Assembly (NCBI GenBank): GCA_900317745.1
Contig: ONHW01000001.1
Coordinates: forward strand, 124,001 to 188,000
Reading direction: 5' to 3'
Source of the DNA: an uncultured Bacteroidales bacterium
GTDB taxonomy: Bacteria; Bacteroidota; Bacteroidia; Bacteroidales; Paludibacteraceae
Length of the DNA: 64,000 nt
Shown: positions 1-9,755 of the stretch, in pieces
Position numbering within the stretch: the stretch's first letter is position 1
How the letters are laid out: each line of letters begins with the position of its first letter
The notes under the pieces: model-generated
The model's database searches: none
Told to the model about the DNA's origin: nothing
What the model saw: only the letters and a program-made list of their open reading frames with translations
Made by a program: the position numbers and the translations under genes

Positions 1-435
1 AAACTGGCAGCACCCTTCTTTACCAACAGTCAGGCTATAGGCTACTGGCAGCACAAGACGGGTCCCGGGCACAACGATTTTTCGGAAATGGAAACGATGA
101 ACCTGGATGCCTCGCTAATAAGCGCCAAATGGGACAAACCTGTAGTCGTGCTATGCAACCGACGCAGTTATTCAGCAACAAATCTGTATGTGAGTATGAT
201 GCGCTATGCGCCCAACGCCACTATAGTGGGAGGTGTAAGCGGCGGAGGAGGAGGCATGCCTATGAGTTACGAGTTACCATGCGGATGGATGGTGCGGTTC
301 TCCAGCATTAGGATGTACGACCTTGACAAGAACGATATTGAGGAAGGCATTGAGCCTGATGTGCTTGTTACACTGCAGAGTGAGAATAAAGATGACATCA
401 TAGAAAAAGCCATCGAACTGATTAACGCTAAATAA
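1..435 (+). CDS. S41-family (C-terminal processing) peptidase, C-terminal fragment
   Basis: The reading frame is open from base 1 to the TAA at 433-435, so the gene begins outside the window and about 144 residues are visible. The stretch NRRSYSATNLYV fits the nucleophile region of S41 tail-specific proteases, where a Ser follows a small loop, and the later glycine-rich turn and IEPDV motif are usual near the end of that fold (I see the motifs; the family assignment is from memory). These enzymes cut exported or periplasmic proteins. The N-terminus, any signal peptide and any PDZ domain are outside the window. The gene converges on the giant LamG gene and shares a two-way terminator with it. 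Confidence 0.75.
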   Translation, partial: KLAAPFFTNSQAIGYWQHKTGPGHNDFSEMETMNLDASLISAKWDKPVVVLCNRRSYSATNLYVSMMRYAPNATIVGGVSGGGGGMPMSYELPCGWMVRFSSIRMYDLDKNDIEEGIEPDVLVTLQSENKDDIIEKAIELINAK

Positions 436-442
436 CTGACGG

Positions 443-491
443 ATCATCAGACACAACAAAGGCAGGCTTAGCGCCTGCCTTTGCTGATGAT
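443..491. terminator. Bidirectional terminator between convergent genes
   Basis: A perfect 10-bp stem (458-467 with 473-482, five-base loop TTAGC) begins with AAA and ends with TTT, so it can end transcription from both sides. It is nested in a second pair, ATCATCAG at 443-450 and CTGATGAT at 484-491. It lies between the stop of the S41 peptidase (435) and the stop of the minus-strand giant gene (510). Confidence 0.8.
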
Positions 492-509
492 TATGGTTCG
501 CTGCCTAAC

Positions 510-3500
510 TCATCGCGTTTCATTCAATCTGACGCCAGTCACGTCATAGCGTTCACCGTTGCGGATAATCACAACGTGGTCGTTCTCGATAATCTTGCAC
601 GGCCTGTTGTCACCGGCTACAAGTTGTACGGGCGCGTTAAGCGTACCGGCGTGGCTGTCGGCAGCGTAACGGATCGTTTCACCAACAACAGTCAGCGGCT
701 GATCGTCAGCAGTTGTGAAGCGCAGTTCACCGTGGCTGTCGGACTGCACGGTAAGGAAGTACAGCACCTGATCATCTACGGTTACGGGAGATGCCACGCC
801 TACGAGCTGCTCGCCTATATACGCCTTCAGTCCATCACCTTCGACCGTAGCAATCATGGTCATGTTCGTGGCAGCGTTCGGGTTGGTATATTGAGTTGCC
901 TCGCCTGACAGACCGCTATCGCTGACAGAAGAACTGCGACGCGGAGCATTACTACTCCGGTTGTAGAAACGCAGATTGACGGAGCCATTGCCTAATCGAC
1001 GGAAGAGGTAGCCCTCACCGGGACGGAGAGCAGTGAGATCGCCCTTCCAGTGTTTGTCGGTGGAGAAGACTGCAAAGTGGTCGTGACTCTTGATGATATC
1101 ACCTGCCGAAGCATGGTCGTAATAGTCAGTCAGAGCCTCAGCAAGCGGCGTTATCCTGTCGAACAGGCATGGCAGCACATTCCATAATCCGTCGCCACGC
1201 AGCGTGATCTGTTTGCCGGCTTCGGACAGTTTGTCGCCGTTCAGGCGCAGGGTGTTACCCCGGGCTGCATACATCATGTATATCTGCTTGTAATCCCATC
1301 CGCCCAACGTGCCTACAAAGGCGTCAGACTGCTCGCTGTAGGTGCTGAACTGCCGGTTGGCAGGGTTCTTGATCAGGTCCCCTTCCGTCCACGGCTGTTG
1401 TCCTGTAACCGATAAACCGTTATCGGGTATCGACAGGTACGTAGAGATCCAGTTCCATCCTGTACTGAGATCGATGTTCTGTGTTTCGGAGCCGGAGGTG
1501 GTGAACACTATCGGTTGGTCGTCGCCGCAGCCATACACAAAGCCGTGTGTAAAGGTGATCTTGCGACTCGGATTGAGGTTGAACACCTTGCCCGTAGATG
1601 CCTGCCAGAGTTGGAAGTTCACCTCCTTGCGTGTCATCTCTTCGCTACCATATACGGTGAGGAACAGTTCGGAGTTGTTGGTGGCGGGATCAAAGGCTAC
1701 GTGAGCCATACCTACGCACTCGTTGCGATAGAGGGCATAGACTCGGTCGTTAGGATCGGTATCATATACCGTACTGCCGTCAGCCGTATGGATCATTACC
1801 TTACCGCAAATAGACATATTGAGCGAATATTTGCCCTTATCCACTTCTTCATACGGCGGATAAGCCTCCACATGATATTCAACCTCCAGCGGCTCGCTAA
1901 GGCCGTTCTCGTCGGTCAGATAGACAATGTCCATATATTCGCCTGCGGGCATGTCGGTGTTGTAATAGAAGCGTATCACCTTGTCCTGCATCGGGTCGAT
2001 TGAGCCGTAAGGCTTGTCCACGGTCAACCAGTCGGGCAGCGACTCGATAGTGTACTGATGGCGCTTGCCGCTCAAGTTGACAATCTGTATGTCGCTGCTG
2101 TTGTAGGAAATAGTCATGCCGTAGATGTGGTAGAGATCGAGATCATCATCCTCCCATTTGAGCGAGTTACGGTCAACAAAGGCTGTCCATGTCACAGGCG
2201 AAGCCATGGGGTTACCGTTCAGGTCCTCCACGTCACGTACGGTGATGTATATAGACTGCTTGTTAACCTCACGGTCGTCATTGAGCACGTTGATCATCAG
2301 TTCGTCGCCGTTGAACGACCAGTCGAAGTGGAGTTTGGCGAGTTGGCCGTGACTGTGTACAGGCGCATGCTCAACCTTGTCCGCCATGCTTTCGGCTTTC
2401 GCTATCTGGTTCTCGGCAATCAGCGGAACCACTTTGTTGATGACTTGTCCGCCGGACTTGAACTGCCGCCTGTCGTTAGGACTGAACACGATTTCGATAA
2501 TACCGTTCTCGTTCTCTTTCGCCTCCTCGAACGGCAGGTATGCCATCAGTCCCATCTCGTCGCCGAAAGGTGACAATGTGCCGAACTCTTCCAGCAAGAT
2601 CTTGGGCAATGCCTGCTCATATACAGCCAGGTCGTCAATGTTGCCTTCAAAGCCGCCTCCACCCAGTATCATCCGACCGCTTATACTGCCGAACTTAATG
2701 GCATCAACGGTCTGTACCATCCGGTTGTCGAGGAACAGGGAAGCATTGTTGAATGTGCGGTTGACGGTGAGAGATATATGATGCCAAGAGCCATCGGAGC
2801 ATTGGCTGTTAGTGATCTCAAACTTCTGATTGTTGCTATACATAACCAGGTCACCGTTCTCTATAGCGAGGCGGAATCCGCTGGCGGCTGAGAATATCGA
2901 ACCGTTGCTGCTTGTGGTCTTGAACCACAGCATGAGCGTCTCGTCCTGTATCGCCGAGCGTGCGAGCAAGTCGACCGCCAGGTCGATGGAGTCGGTAGCC
3001 GGTATATGCAGCGATATGCCTTTCTCGAGCGCCCATGTGGTGCTGTGGGTGAAGAGTGTAGCACCGTTGGCTTTGTCGTTGAGCGTCTCGCCTGTGCCCT
3101 CGTTCATCGGGTAGTACGCCAGCAGTTCCTGCTCGTATCCGGTGAGCGCATGGTTGGCGGTGTTAGCCACCTCGGCAGGCGTAAGTGCCTTGGTCCATAT
3201 ACGTGCTTCCAGGATATTGCCTGCGTAACCCATACCGAAGACGAACGGCGAGGGTATATTGTGCTCGAACGTAGCCGGTGCGGCAGTGTTATCCGTCAGT
3301 TCCTGCGTGCCGGCATAGAACCGTACGGCTTTGCTCTCGTGGTTATACGTTACCACCACGCGTGTGAATGCCGTCATGGGTTGTTCAAGCGGCAGTGAGA
3401 AGAACGAGTTGCTGCCCACGTGCAGAACCAGACGGTTGTTGTACGTCTTGCCGAACAGCAGCAGATCGTCGCCGCTGCCGTGCATGAAGAATATGTCGTC

Positions 3501-6500
3501 GAGGTTCGTGTTCTCGGGCTTAACCATCATATCGATACTGAACGACTTGTTAGCCAGGCTACGGCTTGCCTTGGTGTCAGCATACGAGCCCGGTGTACCG
3601 TCAAAAGCAAGCGAAGCACCGGTAGTGAGTCCTACTTCGTTGGTTACTCCCAGGAGCTGGAAGTTGTTGTCCTCGTCCAGGTAATTGCCGGCTATCGGTT
3701 CGTTGAACCTGAGCGTCAGGTTATTGCCCACGCCGAGAATGCTGTTGGCGGGTTCAGGTTGTCCGAACACGCGTGGCGGGCGGGTATCCTTGATACCTGT
3801 GAGCACCTTGGACGACCGCGAGATAAACCCGTTGCCGTGACGGCAGAAGCTTACGGCGCGCAGATCATACTTCTGCTCCATAGGATCGCGCTCGCCGTAG
3901 AACCGTATATTATCGATCCGTCCGCCACTGATCATGGCTTTGTTGCCGGAAGCCAGCGCATACAGGCTGTCGTTGGCGTAATAACTGCACTGGTTCACCC
4001 AGGCGTCGTCGCTCTGAGTGGAGAGTTTGTATTGGAACTCGATGTGGTCAAATTCCTTGTAATTGACATCAAATCCGTCAATCACAACGGGCATATACCA
4101 TCCTATCGAATCCTGCGGCGACAGGGTGTTCTGCACCCAACTGTCGTGCGGAGCGGATAGGTTGACGGGGCAGCTGACCGGCAGGTAGTGGACAGAGAAT
4201 GTGGCTCGCGAATAGATCTCTGTGTCGCATGACGACTTGAGTTGAACGGTTATATCCTCGTAGTCGTATCCTTCGCCGGCATACACCTCCATGGTTTTGT
4301 TGATTATCATTCCGGTGTGGATCTTTATGTCCCGTCCATCACCTGTGAGCGGCATGCCGTCCACATAGACCTTGGCACCATGGGGATTGCTGGGTTCGTA
4401 GAGTTTGAGTTGGAAGGTTATACCCGGCGTGCCCAATGTCTGCTCCATCTCGTTGGACAGCTTGAGGTTGAACCGTGCAGGCTGGTCGTGTGGTATATCG
4501 CTTCGCTCATGCACATCGATGTCCAGTTTGGGGTTCTCGAGCCGCAGCGTGCCCGGTGAGAGGAGTACGGGTTGTCCGTTCTGCTCGTAGAAGATTGACT
4601 CTTCAGGTCCCTCCCACGGGCACTTGGATGCACCGCCGTTGAGCGTATATACAAACGAGCCGTACAGGTAGTCGTCTTTGTCAAAGTCGTTGCCGTTATC
4701 CACCAGTTCGCGGTCGGATTCAGAACCTGTGTTGAAGTCGTTTTTCTTCTCGCGCAACCGTGATACAGTGACGTTCATATAACTGAACTGATCGGTATCC
4801 AGCGTGAATCCTGCAGTCTTCTTTTTCGAGGTTGTGTTGCTCGGGTCGCGGTTGAAGTCCATGTCGAAAATCGGGTTCAGCGAGAATTTCCACGTGGCTG
4901 CGGGCATGTCGGTTGTAATTGTAGTAGGTTCTTTGTTTTGTTGCTGGTTAGCGCCCTGTTCTCCACCGGCCTGCTGGTTGTTGCCGGGTTGCTGACCGGT
5001 CAGTTGTGCCAGTTGATTTGTGAAAGTGCTAGACGCTTTGTCCATGTACTTGGCGAAGTTCTTGAGCTGGATGTTGGCAGTAGGCGAAACCCCCGGATAA
5101 TTCCAGTAATAGGTGACTGTGTTGGAATGTTCGTAGGTTTCGGAATACGACTGCTTGGCACCATCAGAAATGGCATAGGTCTGTACTACGTCGCAGTTAA
5201 TGCCTTTTTGCAGTTGTATTTTCACTTCTTCGTTTTTGCGAATGAGTTCAACCCACTTCATTATTTGCTTGTTGTACAAGTCTATATCGTCAATTTCCAG
5301 CCATTTGTTGCTCACTCCGTTGGGATAGAGTTTCTTGTAGTCCGACAGTGCATAGGTATCCGCCTCGGGCGGCACTTTCGACCAATAAACCATCTCTTTC
5401 CTATTGTCAGCAATCTGCTGAACAGTAGCGCTATCGCCGCAGATAAGCAGAGCATTGCGTTCAGCAAGCAGTTTGGGTATAAGAGTGTTGAATATGTAGT
5501 CGGTAGTATAGGCGAACGATCCGTCGACGTAAGCACCGGCTTCCATTTCCTGTCCGATGACAAAGTAGTATTTTTGTCCGTTATCGCTTCGCCCTTCTGC
5601 CACGACGCGCATTGTGCCCTCATCGCCCATATTGTCAATGAGTTGTGCCGACAACGAGACGAAGGTGAGTGAGTCAATCGGCTTCACGGCATCCGTCAGA
5701 CCGAAATACACGCTCTGCGTCGTGCCGATATAGATATCTGCTTTCGAACCTACGTGCCAGTAGTCTTTGCCCGTCTCTATGCGTTCGTTGGTGGTGAAGG
5801 AGTATGATGCGGCATTCTTGTAGAACACCGAAGCGCTGATAGGCAGGCTGAAGGAGTTAGCAATCTGGTTACTCATCACATATCCGGTGTACAATCCCGG
5901 ACCTGCGGGTGGACCTGCGTATGTACCCAGGGTAAGGGTGTTCTGCGAGCCGTACGTAGCATTGATTACTATACCGAACTCCAGCGAGAAATCCCAACTG
6001 TAGTTGTACTTGTAGGTTGTACCCTTCTCGATATATGCAAAACTGTTTGCACCCGGCGGGTCACGGAGTATATCCAGCAGGTTGACGTCTGCTTTGACGG
6101 AGGTGACGAAGTCCCGTCCTTTGGCTTTGTTGCCTGCCACGTATGCACGTATAGGCTGGCTCTCGACATACATGCCCTGGTACTCCAGCGACAGGTCGAG
6201 CACGCGCAGAGCATCTTCGCCGGTCTTGCGGAAGGAAACATAATCAACAGGAATGGATATCAGCGTCTCACCGTTGTCGTCCAGATAGGTTGTCTGCCGC
6301 TGGGTGTTCGCTGCGTCGTGCAAGCCGTTATAAACCTTGAGCGCACCGCCTTTGAGTCGAACCTCTTCGTGCTTGACAGAGGTAGGGTCGTTGTTGTAGT
6401 AATAGTCCTCATGTGCGGTGATACGGAAGTCATAATTCCCCATATTGAACACCGGTGCACCGAACACGTACTTATATGTGCCGTCCGGTTGTTTTTCCGC

Positions 6501-9500
6501 CAGGGGGATACTGACCCTCTTGTTGGTAATCGCCTGACGCAGCATGTTTTGCTCGCCGAAATAATCCACCTCCATGCCGTATCTCAGTTGCTTGCATGTC
6601 AGGCTGATCGGGCTGTGGTAGGTGATACTGTAGCTGGCGTTGTAGTTCACGGTCTGCCCTTTGTATTCGGATGTCAGATGTGTGTCAGCCGCTTCACTCA
6701 GATCCAGCGTCTCGGTTGTCTTGCCTTCGGCAAACAGCGTTGAGTAGCCGCGCGCTGTGACCTGCGTGATCTTGTAGCGCACGGGGAACAGATCCACGGC
6801 GTACTCGCCCGTCTCAACATCCGGATTGATGATAATGCGTTTCTTGAGCAGTTGCGTGGTGGTTGCGCCTACGGTGTCGTAGATATGGTCGATAGTCAGG
6901 TCGGAGGGTACGTGTACTATTTGTGAGATATTGTCACCTTCCAGTTCGAATACCATCTTCAGGTCTTCACCCAGATTGTTGGTACTCAACCCGAATCCCA
7001 GCGGTTTGGATGCCTGATTGTTACCTCCGGTTATACGACCGATTAGTCGTACTTTGGTCTGATCGTAGATGCGTACTCCGTCCAGAGGTTTGCTGAGCGT
7101 GAGCAGGCTGTCGCCGTCCATACGCACATAGCCCTCACCGGCAAACGTATGCCCTGCCTTGTATGCCTGCAGGGTGAACGGAGCGCCTTTAGGTGCCATA
7201 AACTCGAAGTTACCCGAGGCATCGGTACGTGACAGCGAACCGTTGCGTTTCACCGGTACACCGTTCACGAGGAAACTGGCATCGCGCACAGGTATAGTGG
7301 TGTTCTCGTACAACAGACGTCCGCTCACGCGCACGGAGGAGATGTTCTCAAAGTTGATGTCCTGCGCTACAGCATGATCAAGCGACAGGGTAACCGGTGC
7401 AAAGTTGGCGCTGGTGCTGTTATAGCGGAACTCAGCCGTCTGGCTGACGGGCATTACGGCATACTGCGCATCACCGCAGTATAACACGCTATCGAGCAGG
7501 TAATATCCGTTCTCGTCCGTACGTACGCGTTGCACAACTGTTCCGTCCGACACACGCGACACATTCACCTCGATATCCGCACAGCCAGTGCCGTCACCAT
7601 ATACAACGCGGCCTCTGATCTTGCCGTAGGGGTTACGGCTGCCTGTGGTCTCTTGCGTATAACGTTTGGTCGTGCCGTTGCACTCGTATGTCATCACTAA
7701 CAGATAAAGCCATGTGTCGGTCACTGTAGGATCGGCCTGGGTGTCTTTATACCAGTTATCAGTCAGGCCATCTGCCAGCAGTGTCCAGTCAACGGATGTG
7801 TTCGGACGCGCATATACGCTATACGTACCAACATCGCCGTCTGTCAAATCCCAGGACAGCAATACAAACTCCGAATGTTCTTTCTGAGAACCTGTCAGAC
7901 CTTCAATGCTTGCCACGTCGGTATAGTACAAAACAGGACCTGCCATCACATGTGTGGGCAGCGTGTACGACTCGTAATCGGTTAAATCCTTCACTATGAT
8001 ACCTGTCGTGTCGATATACGTCTCGTACTTGTAGTTCGTACAGGGCGTGTATGCATGATCCGTGTAGTACAGTTGGATGTTATAATGTCCGTAGATATAA
8101 TTATGATCGGTGGAATACTTGGCAGCATTCACTGCCTTGATGATACTGTCCTGCGGAATCTCTATCAGCAGGGTATCATTGCGCTCCATCAGAATCTTGC
8201 GGAGCATCAGTTTCTGCTTGGGGTCGATATAGCGCGTCAGGTATCCCGGGTCGTTTTGGGTGAAAGAGCCGCGTATGCTGTTGTATAACCTCCAATTGAA
8301 AATCACCTCTCGTGATGTATCGAAATCCGGTGCTTTTTCGTAGCTGTACAGATATGACATCAGAGTGGCGAAGTTCTGGATGATATATTGTTTGTCCCGC
8401 GCTACAGTGGCAGTGACGGTAGCGGCTGCCGGATTGACATCCCAATTCCACGTGGCGGTGGATGCACGACGGATACGGTAGTAGATGTTGTAACTCTTCT
8501 CAACCGGATTCCACCAGGCGGCCTCCGTCGAATCAACGTATGTATAGGTCTGTATGTTGTTCACCGTGGTTGTTGAGTCATATACCATGGGGATCATCTG
8601 TATCGTTTCAGCATCCGAGAAATCGGATTTATAGGCGCGCTGCAGTTCAAACATATCGCCCGCTACTGCATCGTTTTCCTCGGGGTAATGTATCTCCCAA
8701 GTCAGCGATTTATACCTGTAGTCAGCATACCACCTGTCCAGCTCCGCATGGTAGTACGTGTACCCTTTTGCCCGGAAGTTACGGGGCTTGTGAAACGCGG
8801 GTACATCCACTCTGTTCGACCACATCCAGTGCTTCGTAGTGTTGTCCGTGCTGCGCAGCAGATAGAAGCACGCGCGAAAACCGTGCAGCACGGTATCCTG
8901 AGCATCCACGTACATCAAGCCGGACTTTTCTGTCAGCGAATATGTGGTGGGGCTCAACGACGTGCGGTACATGTACACATCCTGCATGCACACGTACGAA
9001 TACGCCAACTTGCCGAACGCTGCGGCTTCGCCGTTCTGGTTGATAGGATAGAAGAACGGATCGGACAGTATCGGTGCCTGATCCGAATCGGCGCCCGTGA
9101 ACAGATCGAAGTCATATGTCTTCGTTTTGAAGGAGGATTGGTTCCATTTATGGTGATCCGTGGTTATGTACAAACGGAAATCCTGTGCATCCAAGTCCTC
9201 GGGCGGATACCAGTCGAACTCAAACCACGTCAGGTGATTTCCTTCATCCTTGCGCTTCAACTCAATCTGTTGGACTGTACCGTCAGCTATAACAGTGCGC
9301 TTGATGCCGTCGTACGTGTTCGTGCACTCAATCACGCCACTCCACAGCTGTACCCATACTACACCTTTGTCCTTTGGCCATTTATGCGAACCGGCTGAAC
9401 CCGTATTGTTGTAATAGTTGTCCGCCCAGTAGTGGAGGTGAATCGCCGAAGCGTTGTTGCTGACGAGTTTGGTGTGCACACGGCTACCCGTAGCATGTGG

Positions 9501-9728
9501 CGTCGCATCAGGCTCGTTACCCAGACTCTGGTTATTACCGCGGCCTGCGTTGTGGTCATATCCTCGTTCGCTGAAGATAAGCACCTTTACGTGGATCTTT
9601 CCGTTGCCTGCACAGTAGGCATCGAAGTTGCTCTCGTTCTCAAAGTCCGCATCCGCCTCCGCTGCCAACAGGGCAACAGGAATGCATAGCAGCATGACTA
9701 ATACGGTTAGCTGTCGTAATAGTTTCAT
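510..9728 (-). CDS. Giant secreted multidomain protein with carboxypeptidase-regulatory-like and two LamG domains
   Basis: This 3072-residue protein starts with a clear signal peptide (MKLLRQLTVLVMLLCIPVAL then an Ala-rich cleavage region). Around residues 700-780 and 795-880 there are two carboxypeptidase-regulatory-like (beta-sandwich) repeats, recognisable by GRVVYGDGTG...DENGYYLL and GRLLYEN...DASGNFEF. Around 1990-2035 a segment resembles bacterial Ig-like domains (PANSILGVGNNLTLRFNEPI). Two LamG/jellyroll domains follow at about 2035-2400. The C-terminal residues (HVVIIRNGERYDVTGVRL) resemble the short sorting tails seen on secreted Bacteroidales proteins, which suggests type IX export, but I cannot prove that. 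Near the C-terminus (about 897-931) it carries a copy of the 16-base repeat also found in the FAD protein. The start lies 27 bases after the mutS stop, so it may be co-transcribed. Role unknown; surface adhesion or glycan binding is an inference. Confidence 0.8.
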   Translation of the reverse strand: MKLLRQLTVLVMLLCIPVALLAAEADADFENESNFDAYCAGNGKIHVKVLIFSERGYDHNAGRGNNQSLGNEPDATPHATGSRVHTKLVSNNASAIHLHYWADNYYNNTGSAGSHKWPKDKGVVWVQLWSGVIECTNTYDGIKRTVIADGTVQQIELKRKDEGNHLTWFEFDWYPPEDLDAQDFRLYITTDHHKWNQSSFKTKTYDFDLFTGADSDQAPILSDPFFYPINQNGEAAAFGKLAYSYVCMQDVYMYRTSLSPTTYSLTEKSGLMYVDAQDTVLHGFRACFYLLRSTDNTTKHWMWSNRVDVPAFHKPRNFRAKGYTYYHAELDRWYADYRYKSLTWEIHYPEENDAVAGDMFELQRAYKSDFSDAETIQMIPMVYDSTTTVNNIQTYTYVDSTEAAWWNPVEKSYNIYYRIRRASTATWNWDVNPAAATVTATVARDKQYIIQNFATLMSYLYSYEKAPDFDTSREVIFNWRLYNSIRGSFTQNDPGYLTRYIDPKQKLMLRKILMERNDTLLIEIPQDSIIKAVNAAKYSTDHNYIYGHYNIQLYYTDHAYTPCTNYKYETYIDTTGIIVKDLTDYESYTLPTHVMAGPVLYYTDVASIEGLTGSQKEHSEFVLLSWDLTDGDVGTYSVYARPNTSVDWTLLADGLTDNWYKDTQADPTVTDTWLYLLVMTYECNGTTKRYTQETTGSRNPYGKIRGRVVYGDGTGCADIEVNVSRVSDGTVVQRVRTDENGYYLLDSVLYCGDAQYAVMPVSQTAEFRYNSTSANFAPVTLSLDHAVAQDINFENISSVRVSGRLLYENTTIPVRDASFLVNGVPVKRNGSLSRTDASGNFEFMAPKGAPFTLQAYKAGHTFAGEGYVRMDGDSLLTLSKPLDGVRIYDQTKVRLIGRITGGNNQASKPLGFGLSTNNLGEDLKMVFELEGDNISQIVHVPSDLTIDHIYDTVGATTTQLLKKRIIINPDVETGEYAVDLFPVRYKITQVTARGYSTLFAEGKTTETLDLSEAADTHLTSEYKGQTVNYNASYSITYHSPISLTCKQLRYGMEVDYFGEQNMLRQAITNKRVSIPLAEKQPDGTYKYVFGAPVFNMGNYDFRITAHEDYYYNNDPTSVKHEEVRLKGGALKVYNGLHDAANTQRQTTYLDDNGETLISIPVDYVSFRKTGEDALRVLDLSLEYQGMYVESQPIRAYVAGNKAKGRDFVTSVKADVNLLDILRDPPGANSFAYIEKGTTYKYNYSWDFSLEFGIVINATYGSQNTLTLGTYAGPPAGPGLYTGYVMSNQIANSFSLPISASVFYKNAASYSFTTNERIETGKDYWHVGSKADIYIGTTQSVYFGLTDAVKPIDSLTFVSLSAQLIDNMGDEGTMRVVAEGRSDNGQKYYFVIGQEMEAGAYVDGSFAYTTDYIFNTLIPKLLAERNALLICGDSATVQQIADNRKEMVYWSKVPPEADTYALSDYKKLYPNGVSNKWLEIDDIDLYNKQIMKWVELIRKNEEVKIQLQKGINCDVVQTYAISDGAKQSYSETYEHSNTVTYYWNYPGVSPTANIQLKNFAKYMDKASSTFTNQLAQLTGQQPGNNQQAGGEQGANQQQNKEPTTITTDMPAATWKFSLNPIFDMDFNRDPSNTTSKKKTAGFTLDTDQFSYMNVTVSRLREKKNDFNTGSESDRELVDNGNDFDKDDYLYGSFVYTLNGGASKCPWEGPEESIFYEQNGQPVLLSPGTLRLENPKLDIDVHERSDIPHDQPARFNLKLSNEMEQTLGTPGITFQLKLYEPSNPHGAKVYVDGMPLTGDGRDIKIHTGMIINKTMEVYAGEGYDYEDITVQLKSSCDTEIYSRATFSVHYLPVSCPVNLSAPHDSWVQNTLSPQDSIGWYMPVVIDGFDVNYKEFDHIEFQYKLSTQSDDAWVNQCSYYANDSLYALASGNKAMISGGRIDNIRFYGERDPMEQKYDLRAVSFCRHGNGFISRSSKVLTGIKDTRPPRVFGQPEPANSILGVGNNLTLRFNEPIAGNYLDEDNNFQLLGVTNEVGLTTGASLAFDGTPGSYADTKASRSLANKSFSIDMMVKPENTNLDDIFFMHGSGDDLLLFGKTYNNRLVLHVGSNSFFSLPLEQPMTAFTRVVVTYNHESKAVRFYAGTQELTDNTAAPATFEHNIPSPFVFGMGYAGNILEARIWTKALTPAEVANTANHALTGYEQELLAYYPMNEGTGETLNDKANGATLFTHSTTWALEKGISLHIPATDSIDLAVDLLARSAIQDETLMLWFKTTSSNGSIFSAASGFRLAIENGDLVMYSNNQKFEITNSQCSDGSWHHISLTVNRTFNNASLFLDNRMVQTVDAIKFGSISGRMILGGGGFEGNIDDLAVYEQALPKILLEEFGTLSPFGDEMGLMAYLPFEEAKENENGIIEIVFSPNDRRQFKSGGQVINKVVPLIAENQIAKAESMADKVEHAPVHSHGQLAKLHFDWSFNGDELMINVLNDDREVNKQSIYITVRDVEDLNGNPMASPVTWTAFVDRNSLKWEDDDLDLYHIYGMTISYNSSDIQIVNLSGKRHQYTIESLPDWLTVDKPYGSIDPMQDKVIRFYYNTDMPAGEYMDIVYLTDENGLSEPLEVEYHVEAYPPYEEVDKGKYSLNMSICGKVMIHTADGSTVYDTDPNDRVYALYRNECVGMAHVAFDPATNNSELFLTVYGSEEMTRKEVNFQLWQASTGKVFNLNPSRKITFTHGFVYGCGDDQPIVFTTSGSETQNIDLSTGWNWISTYLSIPDNGLSVTGQQPWTEGDLIKNPANRQFSTYSEQSDAFVGTLGGWDYKQIYMMYAARGNTLRLNGDKLSEAGKQITLRGDGLWNVLPCLFDRITPLAEALTDYYDHASAGDIIKSHDHFAVFSTDKHWKGDLTALRPGEGYLFRRLGNGSVNLRFYNRSSNAPRRSSSVSDSGLSGEATQYTNPNAATNMTMIATVEGDGLKAYIGEQLVGVASPVTVDDQVLYFLTVQSDSHGELRFTTADDQPLTVVGETIRYAADSHAGTLNAPVQLVAGDNRPCKIIENDHVVIIRNGERYDVTGVRLNETR

Positions 9729-9755
9729 AGTTATATCTGTTTATTTGTTAAATTC

